Counted from the first letter of the stretch, positions 50,406-62,552 are shown. The stretch: 64,000 bases of DNA from Liolophura sinensis (GCF_032854445.1 NC_088302.1:57822237-57886236); one strand, 5' to 3'. Translations and numbers: made by a program. The notes: generated by a model not told the origin, from the sequence alone.

Positions 50406-50539
50406 TGCTCTACTGATGGCTCAGCCATTGTTAGAAAGTCAACACCTGGACCATGGCACATGTCCATATCTGTCAATCACCCTGGCCCGTTTAACGTATA
50501 GTAAAGAGGACAAGGTCTGCGCAAAACAAAGCTAACTTT

Positions 50540-51470
50540 TACAGGTCCACGTCGTTTGCTGTTGTAGTTAGAACTCTACGCCATCTAATAGAGTACTGGA
50601 GTTAGATAGGAACAGGACTGAATGTTATAGCTGAATGTCATCGTACAACCGTTTCGGGAGATCATGGACAGTGTAGCCGAAAGCATCAGGTCAAATATTA
50701 TAAACCCAGACCAGTTCCCATCTAACTCCATGTTAAAGCAATAGGATTCTCATCTTTTTCTAAACAAAAAACGGTGTTGTCCTTTTCAACACTTCTAGCG
50801 AGAAAACTATTGATCGTAGCTCAAATCCATTGGCAAATGTTAGAAAGAGTATGTCTTGGGCTACACTTTGGTGCATGTTGCACATTTCTAGCTTCCATAG
50901 TTCTTGAGTTAAACGTCATTAAAATTACGTAGTTTTTTTAAAGTTTTTTGCTTGTATCTCAAAAGGTTACATAGAGATGCAAAAAATAAAAGCAGATTCA
51001 GAATCAGCAGCTCAAAATACACCAGAATACGTTGAAAAAAATTGACATATGGAAACTTTTTGTGACGTCACAACTTCAACCAATGACAAGCTTCCAGAGT
51101 TTTGACAGGAAGTCAACGATTTTGGCAAACTTTTTGTAACTCATGACCTTCTAGCTGCATGTCAAATTTCCAAACAATCGGTTCAGTGGTTCTTGAGAAG
51201 AAAATTTTTAAAGGTTTTACACAAAATCCAATATGGCGGACGAACCACGTGACCTTGAAAAAAAAAATGGAGAATTTACCCCTAGAAAACCTCTGTCAGA
51301 TAATATGAGCAAAATTTGGGACTTCTGTGTTTCACGGTGTTTGAGTTCTCCTGCTAACAAGGTCGGTGAAAAAAAAATAATAAGAAAAAACAGAACAATT
51401 TCAATAGGGATCCCGTTCAGAGAGAACGGGATCCCTAATCATTAGATTTACTATTATTAAGCATTTAGAT
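50540..51470. mobile_element. Probable dispersed repeat ending in a hairpin
   Basis: The phrases TTTTTGCTTGTATCTCAAAA, CAAACAATCGGTTCAGTGGT+TCTTGAGAAGAA and CCAATATGGCGGACGAACCA resemble, from memory, an interspersed repeat I have met in cnidarian and molluscan sequences. The stretch ends in an A-rich run and a perfect 14-bp hairpin (51405-51437). Weaker echoes (TTTCATGGAAATAGGTTCAG) continue to 51690. No coding capacity is visible, so it would be non-autonomous. I cannot name the family. Confidence 0.5.
51405..51437. repeat. Perfect 14-bp hairpin
   Basis: TAGGGATCCCGTTC (51405-51418) pairs perfectly with GAACGGGATCCCTA (51424-51437) around the loop AGAGA. It directly follows an A-rich run and the string CAGAACAATTTCAA. 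It probably marks the terminus of the dispersed repeat to its left. Confidence 0.95.
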
Positions 51471-51689
51471 GTTTAGATGATATAAAAGATATACACCTAG
51501 TTTCAGGGAAATCAGTGCAATAAACCCTAAACAGGAATTTCATGGATAGAATATGGAAAAAATCGATTATTGCACTAAGTACCTCAATGAGAGTAATTGT
51601 GAAACTAATTACCCCATTGTAATTAACCTTAAACATGTATGCTAAGTTTCATGGAAATAGGTTCAGCACTTTAGGAAGAGTTGACAAAC

Positions 51690-53412
51690 TTACACACAAA
51701 CATGGCAGACAGACATACACATAAACATGGCAGATAGACATGACAGACAGACATACACACACATGACAGACTCATGACAGACAGAAATGCACACAAACAT
51801 GGTAGACAGATATATACACACAAACATGACAGGCAGACATGACAGATAGACATACACACAAACATGTCAGAGAGACAGACAGACGAACATGACAGTCAGA
51901 CATACACACAAACATGGCAGACATACATACACACAAACATGGTAGACAGACATACACACACACATGGCAGACAGATATACACACAGACATGACATAAGGA
52001 CATACACACAAACATGGCAGACAGACATACACACACATAACAGACTCACGACAGACAGAAATGCACACAAACATGGTAGACAGATATATACACACAAACA
52101 TGACAGGCAGACATGACAGAGAGACATACACACCAACATGTCAGAGAGACAGACAGACGAACATGACAGTCAGACATACACACAAACATGGCAGACAGAT
52201 ATACACACACACATGGCAGACAGATATACACACAGACATGACATAAGGACATACACACAAACATGTCAGAGAGACAGACAGACGAACATGACAGTCAGAC
52301 ATACACACAAACATGGCAGACATACATACACACAATCATGGTAGACAGACATACACACACACATGGCAGACAGATATACACACAGACATGACATAAGGAC
52401 ATACACACAAACATGGCAGACAGACATACACACACATAACAGACTCACGACAGACAGAAATGCATACAAACATGGTAGACAGATATATACACACAAACAT
52501 GACAGGCAGACATGACAGAGAGACATACACACCAACATGTCAGAGAGACAGACAGACGAACATGACAGTCAGACATACACACAAACATGGCAGACAGATA
52601 TACACACACACATGGCAGACAGATATACACACAGACATGACATAAGGACATACACACAAACATGGCAGACAGATATACACACACACATGGCAGACAGATA
52701 TACACACAGACATGACATAAGGACATACACACAAACATGGCAGACAGACATACACACACACATGGCAGACAGATATACACACAGACATGACATAAGGACA
52801 TACACACAAACATGGCAGACAGACATACACACAAACATGGCAGACAGATATACACACAGACATGACATAAGGACATACACACAAACATGGCAGACAGACA
52901 TACACACATACATGGCAGACAGATATACACACAGACATGACATAAGGACATACACACAAACATGGCAGACAGACATACACACAAACATGGCAGACAGACA
53001 TACACACAAACATGGCAGATAGACATGACAGACAGACATACACACACATGACATACAAACATGACAGCCAGACATACACACAAACATGACATAAATACAT
53101 ACACACAAACATGGAAGACAAAAAATGACATACAAACATGGCAGAGAGACACACACACAAACATGGCAGACAGACACACACACAAACATGACTGACAGAC
53201 ACACACACAAACATGGCAGACAGACATACACACAAACATGACTGACAGACACACACACAAACATGGCAGACAGATATACACACAAACATGACAGACAGAC
53301 ACACACACAAACTTGACAGACAGATATACACACAAACATGACTGACAGACACACACACAAACATGACTGACAGACACACATACAAACATGGCAGATAGAC
53401 ATATACACACAA
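51690..53412. repeat. 25-bp minisatellite, about 69 copies, with 75- and 399-bp higher-order units
   Basis: The basic unit CATGGCAGACAGACATACAC plus ACAAA (25 bp) has variants with GATATACACACAGA and CATGACATAAGGAC. Three variants often follow in order, giving a 75-bp unit, and 51866-52264 is repeated in tandem at 52265-52663. The 75-bp period (25 codons) keeps minus frames open for up to 321 codons with very Cys/Val-rich repeats (CVYICLPCLCVCLS). Three overlapping minus frames are open at once, so I read them as artefacts. The right end grades into (AC)n-rich units. Confidence 0.97.
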
Positions 53413-53756
53413 CAGACAGATGTAGCCATACAATCCAAAGGAAGAAATTTCTTCAGGAGTTATGCAGGGAACATGTAACAAGCGATAGCTACATAAATCG
53501 TAACAACATGAATGTCTTTGTCACCTTGCATGACTTTCTGATACGTTCAACTCTGTAATGGTCACTTTACTGCTGTAGTGCCAAAATCCAGGGAACAGTC
53601 CTCTGTTTTTAAACTTCAGTGGTAAAATCCTAAAGAATTCCTACAACCAAAAATTTCTTACAACAATCCCATACCCCAGTATAAAAACTGAAGCACGGTC
53701 ATGTAGACAACAAGCAGTGTAACTATGGGCTAGAGTAAGGCGACAATGGTACCTAC
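53413..53756. other. Intronic sequence downstream of the PDZ exon (minus strand)
   Basis: Unique sequence that begins, read on the minus strand, with the exon's donor GTAGGT (53751-53756). No further exon recognised here. Confidence 0.55.
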
Positions 53757-53905
53757 CTGAATCCCCCAAGAGTCAGGGTTCTGAACGCACTTTGGATGAG
53801 TTGGACAGCTTCAGTTATTGTGCCACACTGCACATCATTGACACTGGTAATACAGTCCCCCACCTGCAGACTGCCATTCACTGCGGCCCTACCCCCAGGC
53901 TCTAT
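53757..53905 (-). CDS. Internal exon encoding the C-terminal half of a PDZ domain
   Basis: This 149-bp exon is open in one frame (49 codons plus two bases). It encodes a clear PDZ core: IEPGGRAAVNGSLQVGD, then CITSVNDVQCG, then the second helix TEAVQLIQSA and the last strand TLTLGGF. The G-x-L-x-V-G-D-x-I-x-x-V-N pattern is the family signature from strand C to strand E. The carboxylate-binding GLGF loop must lie in an upstream exon at higher coordinates, which I could not find. The acceptor is a (GTT)n tract ending GTAG; the donor is CAG/GTAGGT. PDZ domains bind C-terminal tails of partner proteins, usually in membrane-associated scaffolds. Multi-PDZ scaffold is my guess; the gene cannot be named from one exon. 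Confidence 0.85.
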
Positions 53906-53927
53906 CTACAACAACAACAACAACAAA
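53906..53927 (-). repeat. (GTT)n microsatellite forming the splice acceptor tract
   Basis: Six to seven GTT triplets on the minus strand lie immediately before the TAG of the PDZ exon acceptor. They take the place of an ordinary polypyrimidine tract. Confidence 0.85.
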
Positions 53928-54269
53928 TACATCATTCAGGCTGATAATACCAATCTAGGAAAAAGGTTCCCCTAACATAAACCTTTTGGACAAAACCCCC
54001 AGTAAACAAATGCCTTTATTTATAAATTACCCACAAAAAAAGTAACCATGACATGTACATTATTGATGGGTATTTCACTTCACAGATATCCGTATTACAT
54101 GGCCCACTTATAGCATATTACAATCCGACCAGCTAAACAAAAAATAAAAAAATAAAAACAAATCAAATAATATTCCTGGACCAATATGCATTGTCCTCAA
54201 GGAAATGTAAGTCCATGCTCACATGACACATCTTTTCGAAATATAAACCTGTTTTAGTAGCCTGAGCCG
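53928..54269. other. Intronic spacer
   Basis: AT-rich unique sequence upstream (on minus) of the PDZ exon. No preceding exon recognised. Confidence 0.5.
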
Positions 54270-55176
54270 TGTGGATTCCTAATGCATACAACCAGTGTTG
54301 GTCCCTAATGATATTACCAGTTTGGACGCCTAATGCATACAACCAATGTGGTTCCCTACTGCATACAACCAGTGTGGTTCCCTACTGCATACAACCAGTG
54401 TGGACCCTTACTGCATACAACCAGTGCAGACCCCTAATGCATACAACCAGTGTGGACCCCTAATGCATACAACCAGTGTGGTTCCCTACTGCATACAACC
54501 AGTGTGGACCCTTACTGCATACAACCAGTGAGGACTCCTAATGCATACAACCAGTGTGGACCCCTAATGCATACAACCAGTGTGGACCCCTAATGCACAC
54601 AGCTAGTGTGGAACCCTACTGCATACAACCAGTGTGGACCCCTACTGCATACAACCAGTGTGGACCCCTACTGCATACAACCAGTGTGGACCCCTACTGC
54701 ATACAACCAGTGTAGACCCCTACTGCATACAACCAGTGTGGACCCCTACTGCATATAACCGGTGTGGACCCCTACTGCATACAACCAGTGTGGACCCCTA
54801 CTGCATACAACCAGTGTGGACCCCTACTGCATACAACCAGTGTGGACCCCTACTGCATACAACCAGTGTGGACCCCTACTGCATATAACCGGTGTGGACC
54901 CCTACTGCATACAACCAGTGTGGACCCCTACTGCATACAACCAGTGTGGACCCCTACTGCATACAACCAGTGTGGACCCCTACTGCATACAACCAGTGTG
55001 GACCCCTACTGCATACAACCAGTGTGGACCCCTACTGCATATAACCGGTGTGGACCCCTACTGCATACAACCAGTGTGGACCCCTAATGCACACAACCAG
55101 TGTGGGCCCCTACTGCATATAACCGGTGTGAACCCCTACTGCATACAACCAGTGTGGACCCCTACTGCATACAGCC
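54270..55176. repeat. 26-bp minisatellite, about 35 copies
   Basis: The unit CTACTGCATACAACCAGTGT plus GGACCC (26 bp) is nearly perfect from 54620 to 55060; the left part is more variable (CTAATGC, GGTTCC). A variant ATATAACCGGTG recurs near 54754, 54884, 55040 and 55118; the first three intervals are 130 and 156 bp, hinting at five- to six-unit higher-order blocks. Plus frames of 84-140 codons with 26-residue periods are by-products. Confidence 0.97.
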
Positions 55177-55214
55177 ATGTATAAGTGTAATGTCATTCTT
55201 GACACTTTCATCTG

Positions 55215-55390
55215 TTTCAATCAGACGGTTGTTTAATGACGTGGTCAAGAAATTTTCACTTATACGATGGTGGTCAGTTTCATGGGAGTAGGAAACTAGA
55301 ATGCTCATGATAAACCACCAACCTTTGGCAAGTTACTTCGCCTACTGTGTGCATGTCACACCAAGTTTCATCTTAACATTCTAATCTTAA
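55215..55390 (-). mobile_element. Diverged SINE fragment, minus strand
   Basis: Read in reverse complement, the segment with GGTCAAGAAATTTTCACTTA, TACGATGGTGGTCAG, TCATGGGAGTAGGAAAC and AACCTTTGGCAAGTTACTT follows the 3' half of the molluscan tRNA-derived SINE as I remember it. The order and spacing are right but the sequence is heavily mutated. The tRNA-like head is not recognisable. Confidence 0.55.
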
Positions 55391-55916
55391 AATGTAAATA
55401 TTCCCAAGAATGCGACTATCCTGACAATAATATTAGCAAACCAGCAGATGTATAGCTTTGTTGTCCTCAACCAAACACTGTTTTTCTTTTCCTGCCAATA
55501 AACTCTGTGGTACACATAGTTCAAGACTGGCCCAGCTAACTGAATCACCACAGTTATAAACATGTTGAAACAGCACAAACTGTTTGGCACAATGATCCCA
55601 TGGCCAACAACAATTACACATGGAAATTAAACCTGCCTCAAGTTCCTTCAAAATGTAATTAAAATACAAACTCTGTATAAAGTCAGCAGTGCCAAGTGAA
55701 CAGATCTAGCAGAATGTGTGGCAAAATTGTGAGTAAACACCGAATCAGAATCTGGAGCAAACAGCCAATCAGCACCTCTCAAACAATTGTCAGTGTTTCC
55801 TAAAACAAGCAAAACACACAGCCGCTGGCTACAAAGTAGTCCGAGGAGGAAGACAAACAACAGTGGCACAGGTATCTTCATGTTGGTTTTCTTTGACAAA
55901 AGTCTCTTTGTTAGGC
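55391..55916. other. Single-copy region
   Basis: Unique DNA with overlapping minus-strand frames of 67-83 codons. Only the one at 55648-55899 is listed, at low confidence. Confidence 0.5.
55648..55899 (-). CDS. Open frame with signal-peptide-like start (doubtful)
   Basis: The 83-codon frame begins MSKKTNMKIPVPLLFVFLLG, a basic start followed by a long hydrophobic run ending near a CSQRL string, as in a secretion signal. The rest (about 55 residues) has no domain I recognise. It may be chance. It lies upstream, on the same strand, of the PDZ exon, so it could in principle be an alternative first exon, but no donor is obvious. Confidence 0.13.
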   Translation of the reverse strand: MSKKTNMKIPVPLLFVFLLGLLCSQRLCVLLVLGNTDNCLRGADWLFAPDSDSVFTHNFATHSARSVHLALLTLYRVCILITF

Positions 55917-56206
55917 TGTTGACGCCTTATTGCTAGAAGGTGTGTTGTCACCTTACCACTTGAGTGAAGTGCTAGAAGGTTGTGTTGTCACCTTATCACT
56001 TTAGCGAAGTGCTAGAAGGTGTGTTGTCGCCTTACCACTTGAGCGAAGTGCTAGAAGGTTGTGTTGTCACCTTACTATTTTAGCAAAGTGCTAGAAGGTG
56101 TGTTGTCACCTTACCACTTGAGCGAAGTGGTAGAAGGTGTGTTGTCAACTTACCACTTGAGCGAAGTGGTAGAATGTGTGTTGTCACCTTACCACTTGAG
56201 GGATTG
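55917..56206. repeat. 39-40-bp minisatellite, about 7 copies
   Basis: The unit TTGTCACCTTACCACTTGAG plus CGAAGTGCTAGAAGGTGTG (39 bp) alternates with a 40-bp form (GAAGGTTGTG, CACTTTAGCG) in the left half. Confidence 0.95.
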
Positions 56207-56574
56207 CACAACTGAAGAAAAAATGCCACATACATGTAGCTCTAATCAAACATCCATTTAAAGCATAGTTCACTGTCATGTTCATAGCTTAAATGAAACA
56301 ACCATGACTTCATATCCATGGCTTGAATGACTCAAATCAAACATCCATTTACAACAACAGTATTATCTAAGATCACAGTTTTAGTTGCTCAGCTTACGGA
56401 AATGATGGCATGGTCAACAACTCTGCTCTCATTTGTTCATCCATCCCAACACCAAACTCTAATTAAGCTGCTCAACATTTACATTAACAAACAATTTTAT
56501 AATCCTTAATCACCTGTGTAAGTTTATCTACATCTACTTCAATCATGGAATGTTAAAATGTGAAAGCAACATAA
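56207..56574. other. Single-copy spacer
   Basis: Unique AT-rich sequence. The string AATCAAACATCCATTTA occurs twice (56224 and 56336). No gene seen. Confidence 0.5.
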
Positions 56575-56942
56575 AGTAGTTTACTAGTACCCATCCACAG
56601 CTTATTAGTATGCAGCACAAGTTTACAAATATGCAGAACAAGTTAACTAGTATGCAGTCCTAGTTTACTGATATGAAATCCGCTTTCACTAGTATGCAGC
56701 CCACATTTACAAATATGCAGTCCAAGTTTACAAGTATGCAGCCCAAGTTTACTGATATAAAACCCAAGTTCACTAGTATGCAGCCCACATTTACAAATAT
56801 GCAGCACAAGATTTCAAATACGCAGCACAAGTTTTCAGGTATGGAGCACAAGTTGACAAGTATGCATCCCAATTTTACTAGTACGCAGCCCAAGTTTACC
56901 AGTATACACCCTATGTTTACCAATATGCAGCTCAATTTTAAA
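56575..56942. repeat. 21-bp minisatellite, about 17 copies
   Basis: The unit AGTATGCAGCCCAAGTTTAC+T (21 bp) is degenerate (AAATATGCAG, GATATAAAAC, CACATTTAC). Being seven codons long, it leaves frames open on + (90 codons) and - (121 codons); these are by-products. Confidence 0.92.
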
Positions 56943-57225
56943 TAATTGGAATCCTGCAATTCTCTGTCACTTAGCGTGGTGGTATGTGTGGCAGGATACG
57001 AAACCTGCAGTTCTCTCTTTGTCACTTAATGCCATGCAAGTGTGGCAGGATACAAATACAGCAGCCTGCTGTTTCTCACTTAAAGTACTGGCATGTGTGG
57101 CTGGATACAAATCCTACAGCTTGCTGTTTGTCACTTAATGTGGTGGTATGATACAAACACTGCAGCCTGCTGTTTCTCACTTAAAGTACTGGCATGTGTG
57201 GCAGGATGCAAATCCTGAGAGAAAT
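56943..57225. repeat. About 56-bp repeat, about 5 copies
   Basis: Copies of a unit with CAGCCTGCTGTTTCTCACTT, AAAGTACTGGCATGTGTGG and CAGGATACAAA recur with indels. It sits between the 21-bp and the 54/67-bp arrays. Confidence 0.88.
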
Positions 57226-57229
57226 CAAA

Positions 57230-60200
57230 AACCAACTACATCAGGTTTATATACAGTGTGCATCAAACATCACATCAGAGAGAGAAGTAGAGCCTGGACC
57301 AACCACATCAGGTACATCACACATCACATCAGAGAGAGAAGTAGAGCCTGGACCAACCACATCAGGTACATCACACATCACATCAGAGAGAGGAGCTGAG
57401 CATGGACCAACCACATCAGGTTTATATACAGTGTGCATCACACATCACATCAGAGAGAGAAGCCGAGCCTGGACCAACCACATCAGGTACATCACACATC
57501 ACATCGGAGAGAAAAGCCGAACCTGGACCAACCACATCAGGTACATCACACATCACATCAGAGAGAGGAGCTGAGCATAGACCAACCACATCAGGTACAT
57601 CACACATCACATCAGAGAGAGGAGCTGAGCATGGACCAACCACATCAGGTTTATATACAGTGTGCATCACACATCATATCAGAGAGAGAAGCCGAACCTG
57701 GACCAACCACATCAGGTACATCACACATCACATCAGAGAGAGAAGCTGAGCCTGGACCAACCACATCAGGTTTATATACAGCGTGCATCACACATCACAT
57801 CAGAGAGAGAGGCTGAACCTGAACCAACCATATCAGGTACATCACACATCACATCAGAGAGAGAAGCCGAGCCTGTACCAACCACATCAGGTACATCACA
57901 CATCACATCAGAGAGAGAAGCCGAGCATGGACCAACCACATCATGTTTATATACAGTGTGCATCAAACATCACATTAGAGAGAGAAGCCGAGCCTGGACC
58001 AACCACATCAGGTACATCACACATCACATCGGAGAGAAAAGCCGAACCTGTACCAACCACATCAGGTACATCACACATCACATCAGAGAGAGAAGCCGAG
58101 CATGGACCAACCACATCAGGTTTATATACAGTGTGCATCACACATCACATCAGAGAGAGAAGCCGAGCCTGGACCAACCACATCAGGTACATCACACATC
58201 ACATCGGAGAGAAAAGCCGAACCTGGACCAACCACATCAGGTACATCACACATCACATCAGAGAGAGGAGCTGAGCATAGACCAACCACATCAGGTACAT
58301 CACACATCACATCAGAGAGAGGAGCTGAGCATGGACCAACCACATCAGGTTTATATACAGTGTACATCACATCAGAGAGAAAAGCCGAGCCTGGACCAAC
58401 CACATCAGGTACATCGCACAACCCAATAGAGAGAAGCCTAGCCTGGACCAACCACATCAGGTACATCACACATCACATCAGAGAGAGAAGCCGAGCCTGG
58501 ACCAACCACATCAGGTACATAACACATCACATCAGAGAGAGGAGCTGAGCATGGACCAACCACATCAGGTTTATATACAGTGTGCATCAAACATCACATC
58601 AGAGAGAGAAGTAGAGCCTGGACCAACCACATCAGGTACATCACACATCACATCAGAGGGAAAAGCCGAACCTGGACCAACCACATCAGATACATCACAC
58701 ATCACATCAGAGAGAGGAGCTGAGCCTGGACGAACCACATCAGGTACATCACACATCACATCAGAGAGAGGAGCTGAGCATGGACCAACCACATCAGGTT
58801 TATATACAGTGTACATCACATCAGAGAGAAAAGCCGAGTCTGGACCAACCACATCAGGTACATCACACAACACATCAGAGAGAAGCCTAGCCTGGACCAA
58901 CCACATCAGGTACATCACACATCACATCAGAGAGAGGAGCTGAGCATGGACCAACCACATCAGGTACATCACACATCACATCAGAGAGAGAAGATGAGCC
59001 TGGATCAACCACATCAGGTACATCACACATCACATCAGAGAGAGGAGCTGAGCATGGACCAACCACATCAGGTTTATATACAGTGTGCATCACACATCAT
59101 ATCAGAGAGAGAAGCCGAACCTGGACCAACCACATCAGGTACATCACACATCACATCAGAGAGAGAAGCTGAGCCTGGACCAACCACATCAGGTTTATAT
59201 ACAGCGTGCATCACACATCACATCAGAGAGAGAAGCTGAACCTGAACTAACCATATCAGGTACATCACACATCACATCAGAGAGAGAAGCCGAGCCTGTA
59301 CCAACCACATCAGGTACATCACACATCACATCAGAGAGAGGAGCTGAGCCTGGACCAACTACATCAGGTACATCACACATCACATCAGAGAGAGAAGCCG
59401 AGCATGGACCAACCACATCAGGTACATCACACATCACATCAGAGAGAGAAGCCGAGCATGGACCAACCACATCATGTTTATATACAGTGTGCATCAAACA
59501 TCACATTAGAGAGAGAAGCCGAGCCTGGACCAACCACATCAGGTACATCACACATCTCATCAGAGAGAGGAGCCGAGCCTGGACCAACCACATCAGGTAC
59601 ATCACACATCACATCAGAGAGAGAAGCCGAGTCTGGACCAACCACATCAGGTACATCACACATCACATCAGAGAGAGAAGCCGCACCTGGACCAACCACA
59701 TCAGTTACATCACACATCACATCAGAGAGAGAAGCCGAGCCTGGACCAACCACATCAGGTTTATATACAGTGTATATCACACATCACATCAGAGAGAGAA
59801 GCCGAGCCTGGACCAACCACATCAGGTACATCACACATCACATCAGAGAGAGGAGCTGAGCCTAGACCAACTACATCAGGTTTATATACAGTGTACATCA
59901 CACATCATATCAGAGAGAGAAGCCGAGCCTGGACCAACCACATCAGTTACATCACACATCACATCAGAGAGAGAAGCCGAGCCTGGACCAACCACATCAG
60001 GTTTATATACAGTGTATATCACACATCACATCAGAGAGAGAAGCCGAGCCTGGACCAACCACATCAGGTACATCACACATCACATCAGAGAGAGGAGCTG
60101 AGCATGGACCAACCACATCAGGTTTATATACAGTGTGCATCACACATCACATCAGAGAGAGGAGCTGAGCCTGGACCAAACACATCAGGTTTATATACAG

Positions 60201-61340
60201 TGTGCATCAAACATCACATCAGAGAGAGACGCCGAGTCTGTACCAACCACATCAGGTACATCACACATCACATCAGAGAGAGAAGCCGAGCCTGGACCAA
60301 CCACATCAGGTACATCGCACATCACATCAGAGAGAGGAGCTGAGCATGGACCAACCACATCAGGTTTATATACAGTGTACATCACACATCACATCAGAGA
60401 CAGAAGTCGCGCCTGGACCAACCACATCAGGTACATCACACATCACATCAGAGAGAGGAGCTGAGCCAACCACATCAGGTTTATATACAGTGTGCATCAA
60501 ACATCACATCAGAGAGAGAAGCCGCACCCGGACCAACCACATCAGGTACATCACACATCACATCAGAGAGAGAAGCCGAGCCTGGACCAACCACATCAGG
60601 TACATCACACATCACATCAGAGAGAGAAGCTGAGCATGGACCAACCACATCAGGTACATCACACATCACATCAGAGAGAGGAGCTGAGCCTGGACCAACC
60701 ACATCAGGTACAGCACATATCACATCAGAGAGAAAAGCCGAGCCTGAACCAACTACATCAGGTTTATATACAGTGTGCATCACACATCACATCAGAGAGA
60801 GAAGCCGAGCCTGGACCAACCACATCAGGTACATCACACATCACATCAGAGAGAGAAGCCGAGCCTGGACCAACCACATCAGGTACATCACACATAACAT
60901 CAGAGAGAGGAGCTGAGCCTGGACCAACCACATCAGGTACATCACACATCACATCAGAGAGAGAAGCTGCACCTGGACCAACCACATCCGGTACATCGCA
61001 CAACACATCAGAGAGAAGCTGAGCCTGGACCAACCACATCAGGTACATCACACATCACATCAGAGAGAGGAGCTAAGCATGGACCAACCACATCAGGTTT
61101 ATATACAGTGTACATCACACATCACATCAGAGACAGAAGCCGCGCCTGGACCAACCACATCAGGTACATCGCACAACACATCAGAGAGAAGCCTAGCATG
61201 GACCAAGCAAATCAGGTACATCACGCATCACATCAGAGAGAGGAGCTGAGCATGGACCAACCAGATCAGGTTTATATACAGTGTACATCACACATCACAT
61301 CAGAGAGAGAAGCCGAGCATGGACCAACCAAATCAGGTTC
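57230..61340. repeat. 54/67-bp minisatellite, about 73 copies
   Basis: The short unit is GGACCAACCACATCAGGTAC, ATCACACATCACATCAGAGA, GAGAAGCCGAGCCT (54 bp). The long unit (67 bp) has TTATATACAGTGTG in place of one base after CATCAGGT. Long units are scattered every two to eight units. Because 54 is divisible by three but 67 is not, each long unit switches the open + frame; the 255- and 338-codon frames and many short ones arise this way. Other deletions (units beginning GTACATCACATCAGAG) add further shifts. No coding function is supported. Confidence 0.98.
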
Positions 61341-62552
61341 TAGAGAGAAGTAGAACATAGGACTTTTCTTATCACAGACAGGATCCTTAATGGCAGGGAT
61401 TATCATTAAACCTCTCTGTTATCTAATAAAAGCAAAAAATTTTCCACCAGAGAATTTCTCATAAGACAAGTGGATAAAAAGATTTGGACTGAACAATAAT
61501 GTAATAGACTGTCAGTTACTTTTCATAATTAAAACCTTAATTTGTACCAGTAATAGCTTGTACAAGAAGTAAATACTGTAAGAATCATTTATTGTAGTGT
61601 TTAGTATGTAAACATGTTTACTTTCCTAATTATTTACACCTGGTGAGTCATAATTTATAACTGCAATTAGCAATGAGGTTATAATATGCTGACATTTTTG
61701 TGTCGTGAAATATTATTTATTTTGATGGTTAAAGGTGTAAACTTGTTCTTAAATAGGATTTCTACTGTAGGTAAATTGTAATAATGGAAGTCTTGCCTTC
61801 TGTACAATCAATAACACTATTGTGAACAATTTATTTATTTTCTTCAAGGTTTTTCTTTATCCTGTTCAGATTTTGTACTTTTACAACATAATGTCACTTC
61901 TCATTAAAGTTGTTACTTGACATTGTAAAGTAGCAAGGTCATCTGATTCCACTAATCCGTTGTTTGTCCTGCAGAGGGGTGACAATACAGGGAGACTTTT
62001 GTAGATCAGTGTGATAGGGTTAGCCAGCAGGTGCCCTGATCGGGAGGTCAACACTCTACACACAATGACATCATCCTTCTGATCTACACCCTACACACAG
62101 TGCCAGCCGAACTCATCCAATGGAATGATAAACCCTGCCGTCTGAGCATATCTTGAAGTTGTACATATACGCCATTCAATGCCTGCACTAAGTGCCCCTG
62201 GATGAGAACAAGAACAGGTGTGTTGCAGCCATCCTGGTGTGCAGACTTAAAAGGGCATTGTGTTTCTCTAATACATGTTTATAAATGGAATAGGTGTCAA
62301 GGCTGGAGTTATCGCTAGCTGTAGGGAGACAAACAGTGAGGTGACTGACTGAACTCAAATGTTCACCTCAAAGATCAGGCGATATATCCCGGAAGAGACT
62401 GCTTCCAATATATCCATACACACAAATCCTACAAAAACTTTAGAATAGCCCAAATAATTATGTATTGCAAATATTACACTAATCTCTGAAAGTATCATTC
62501 AAAACCAAACATAAATTTTAAAAGTTTACCCATCACATGCCATTCATTATAT
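61341..62552. other. 1.2-kb single-copy region
   Basis: AT-rich unique DNA apart from 61960-62250, which is more balanced. It contains the weak exon candidate at 61880-61972. Confidence 0.5.
61880..61972 (-). other. Possible exon (weak)
   Basis: On the minus strand a good pyrimidine tract and acceptor (TCACCCCTCTGCAG) precede a frame reading TNNGLVESDDLATLQCQ, then a weak donor-like CAA/GTAACA or, without splicing, about a dozen more codons to a stop. The piece is also part of a 60-codon frame (61881-62063). Composition is protein-like but no domain is recognised. Confidence 0.15.

Noticed and set aside
52445-53481. Very Cys-rich minus-strand proteins resembling a toxin or metallothionein-like product
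   Set aside because: Three overlapping frames all give Cys/Val-rich repeats because the DNA is (GT)-rich. There is no cysteine framework or signal typical of a real family.
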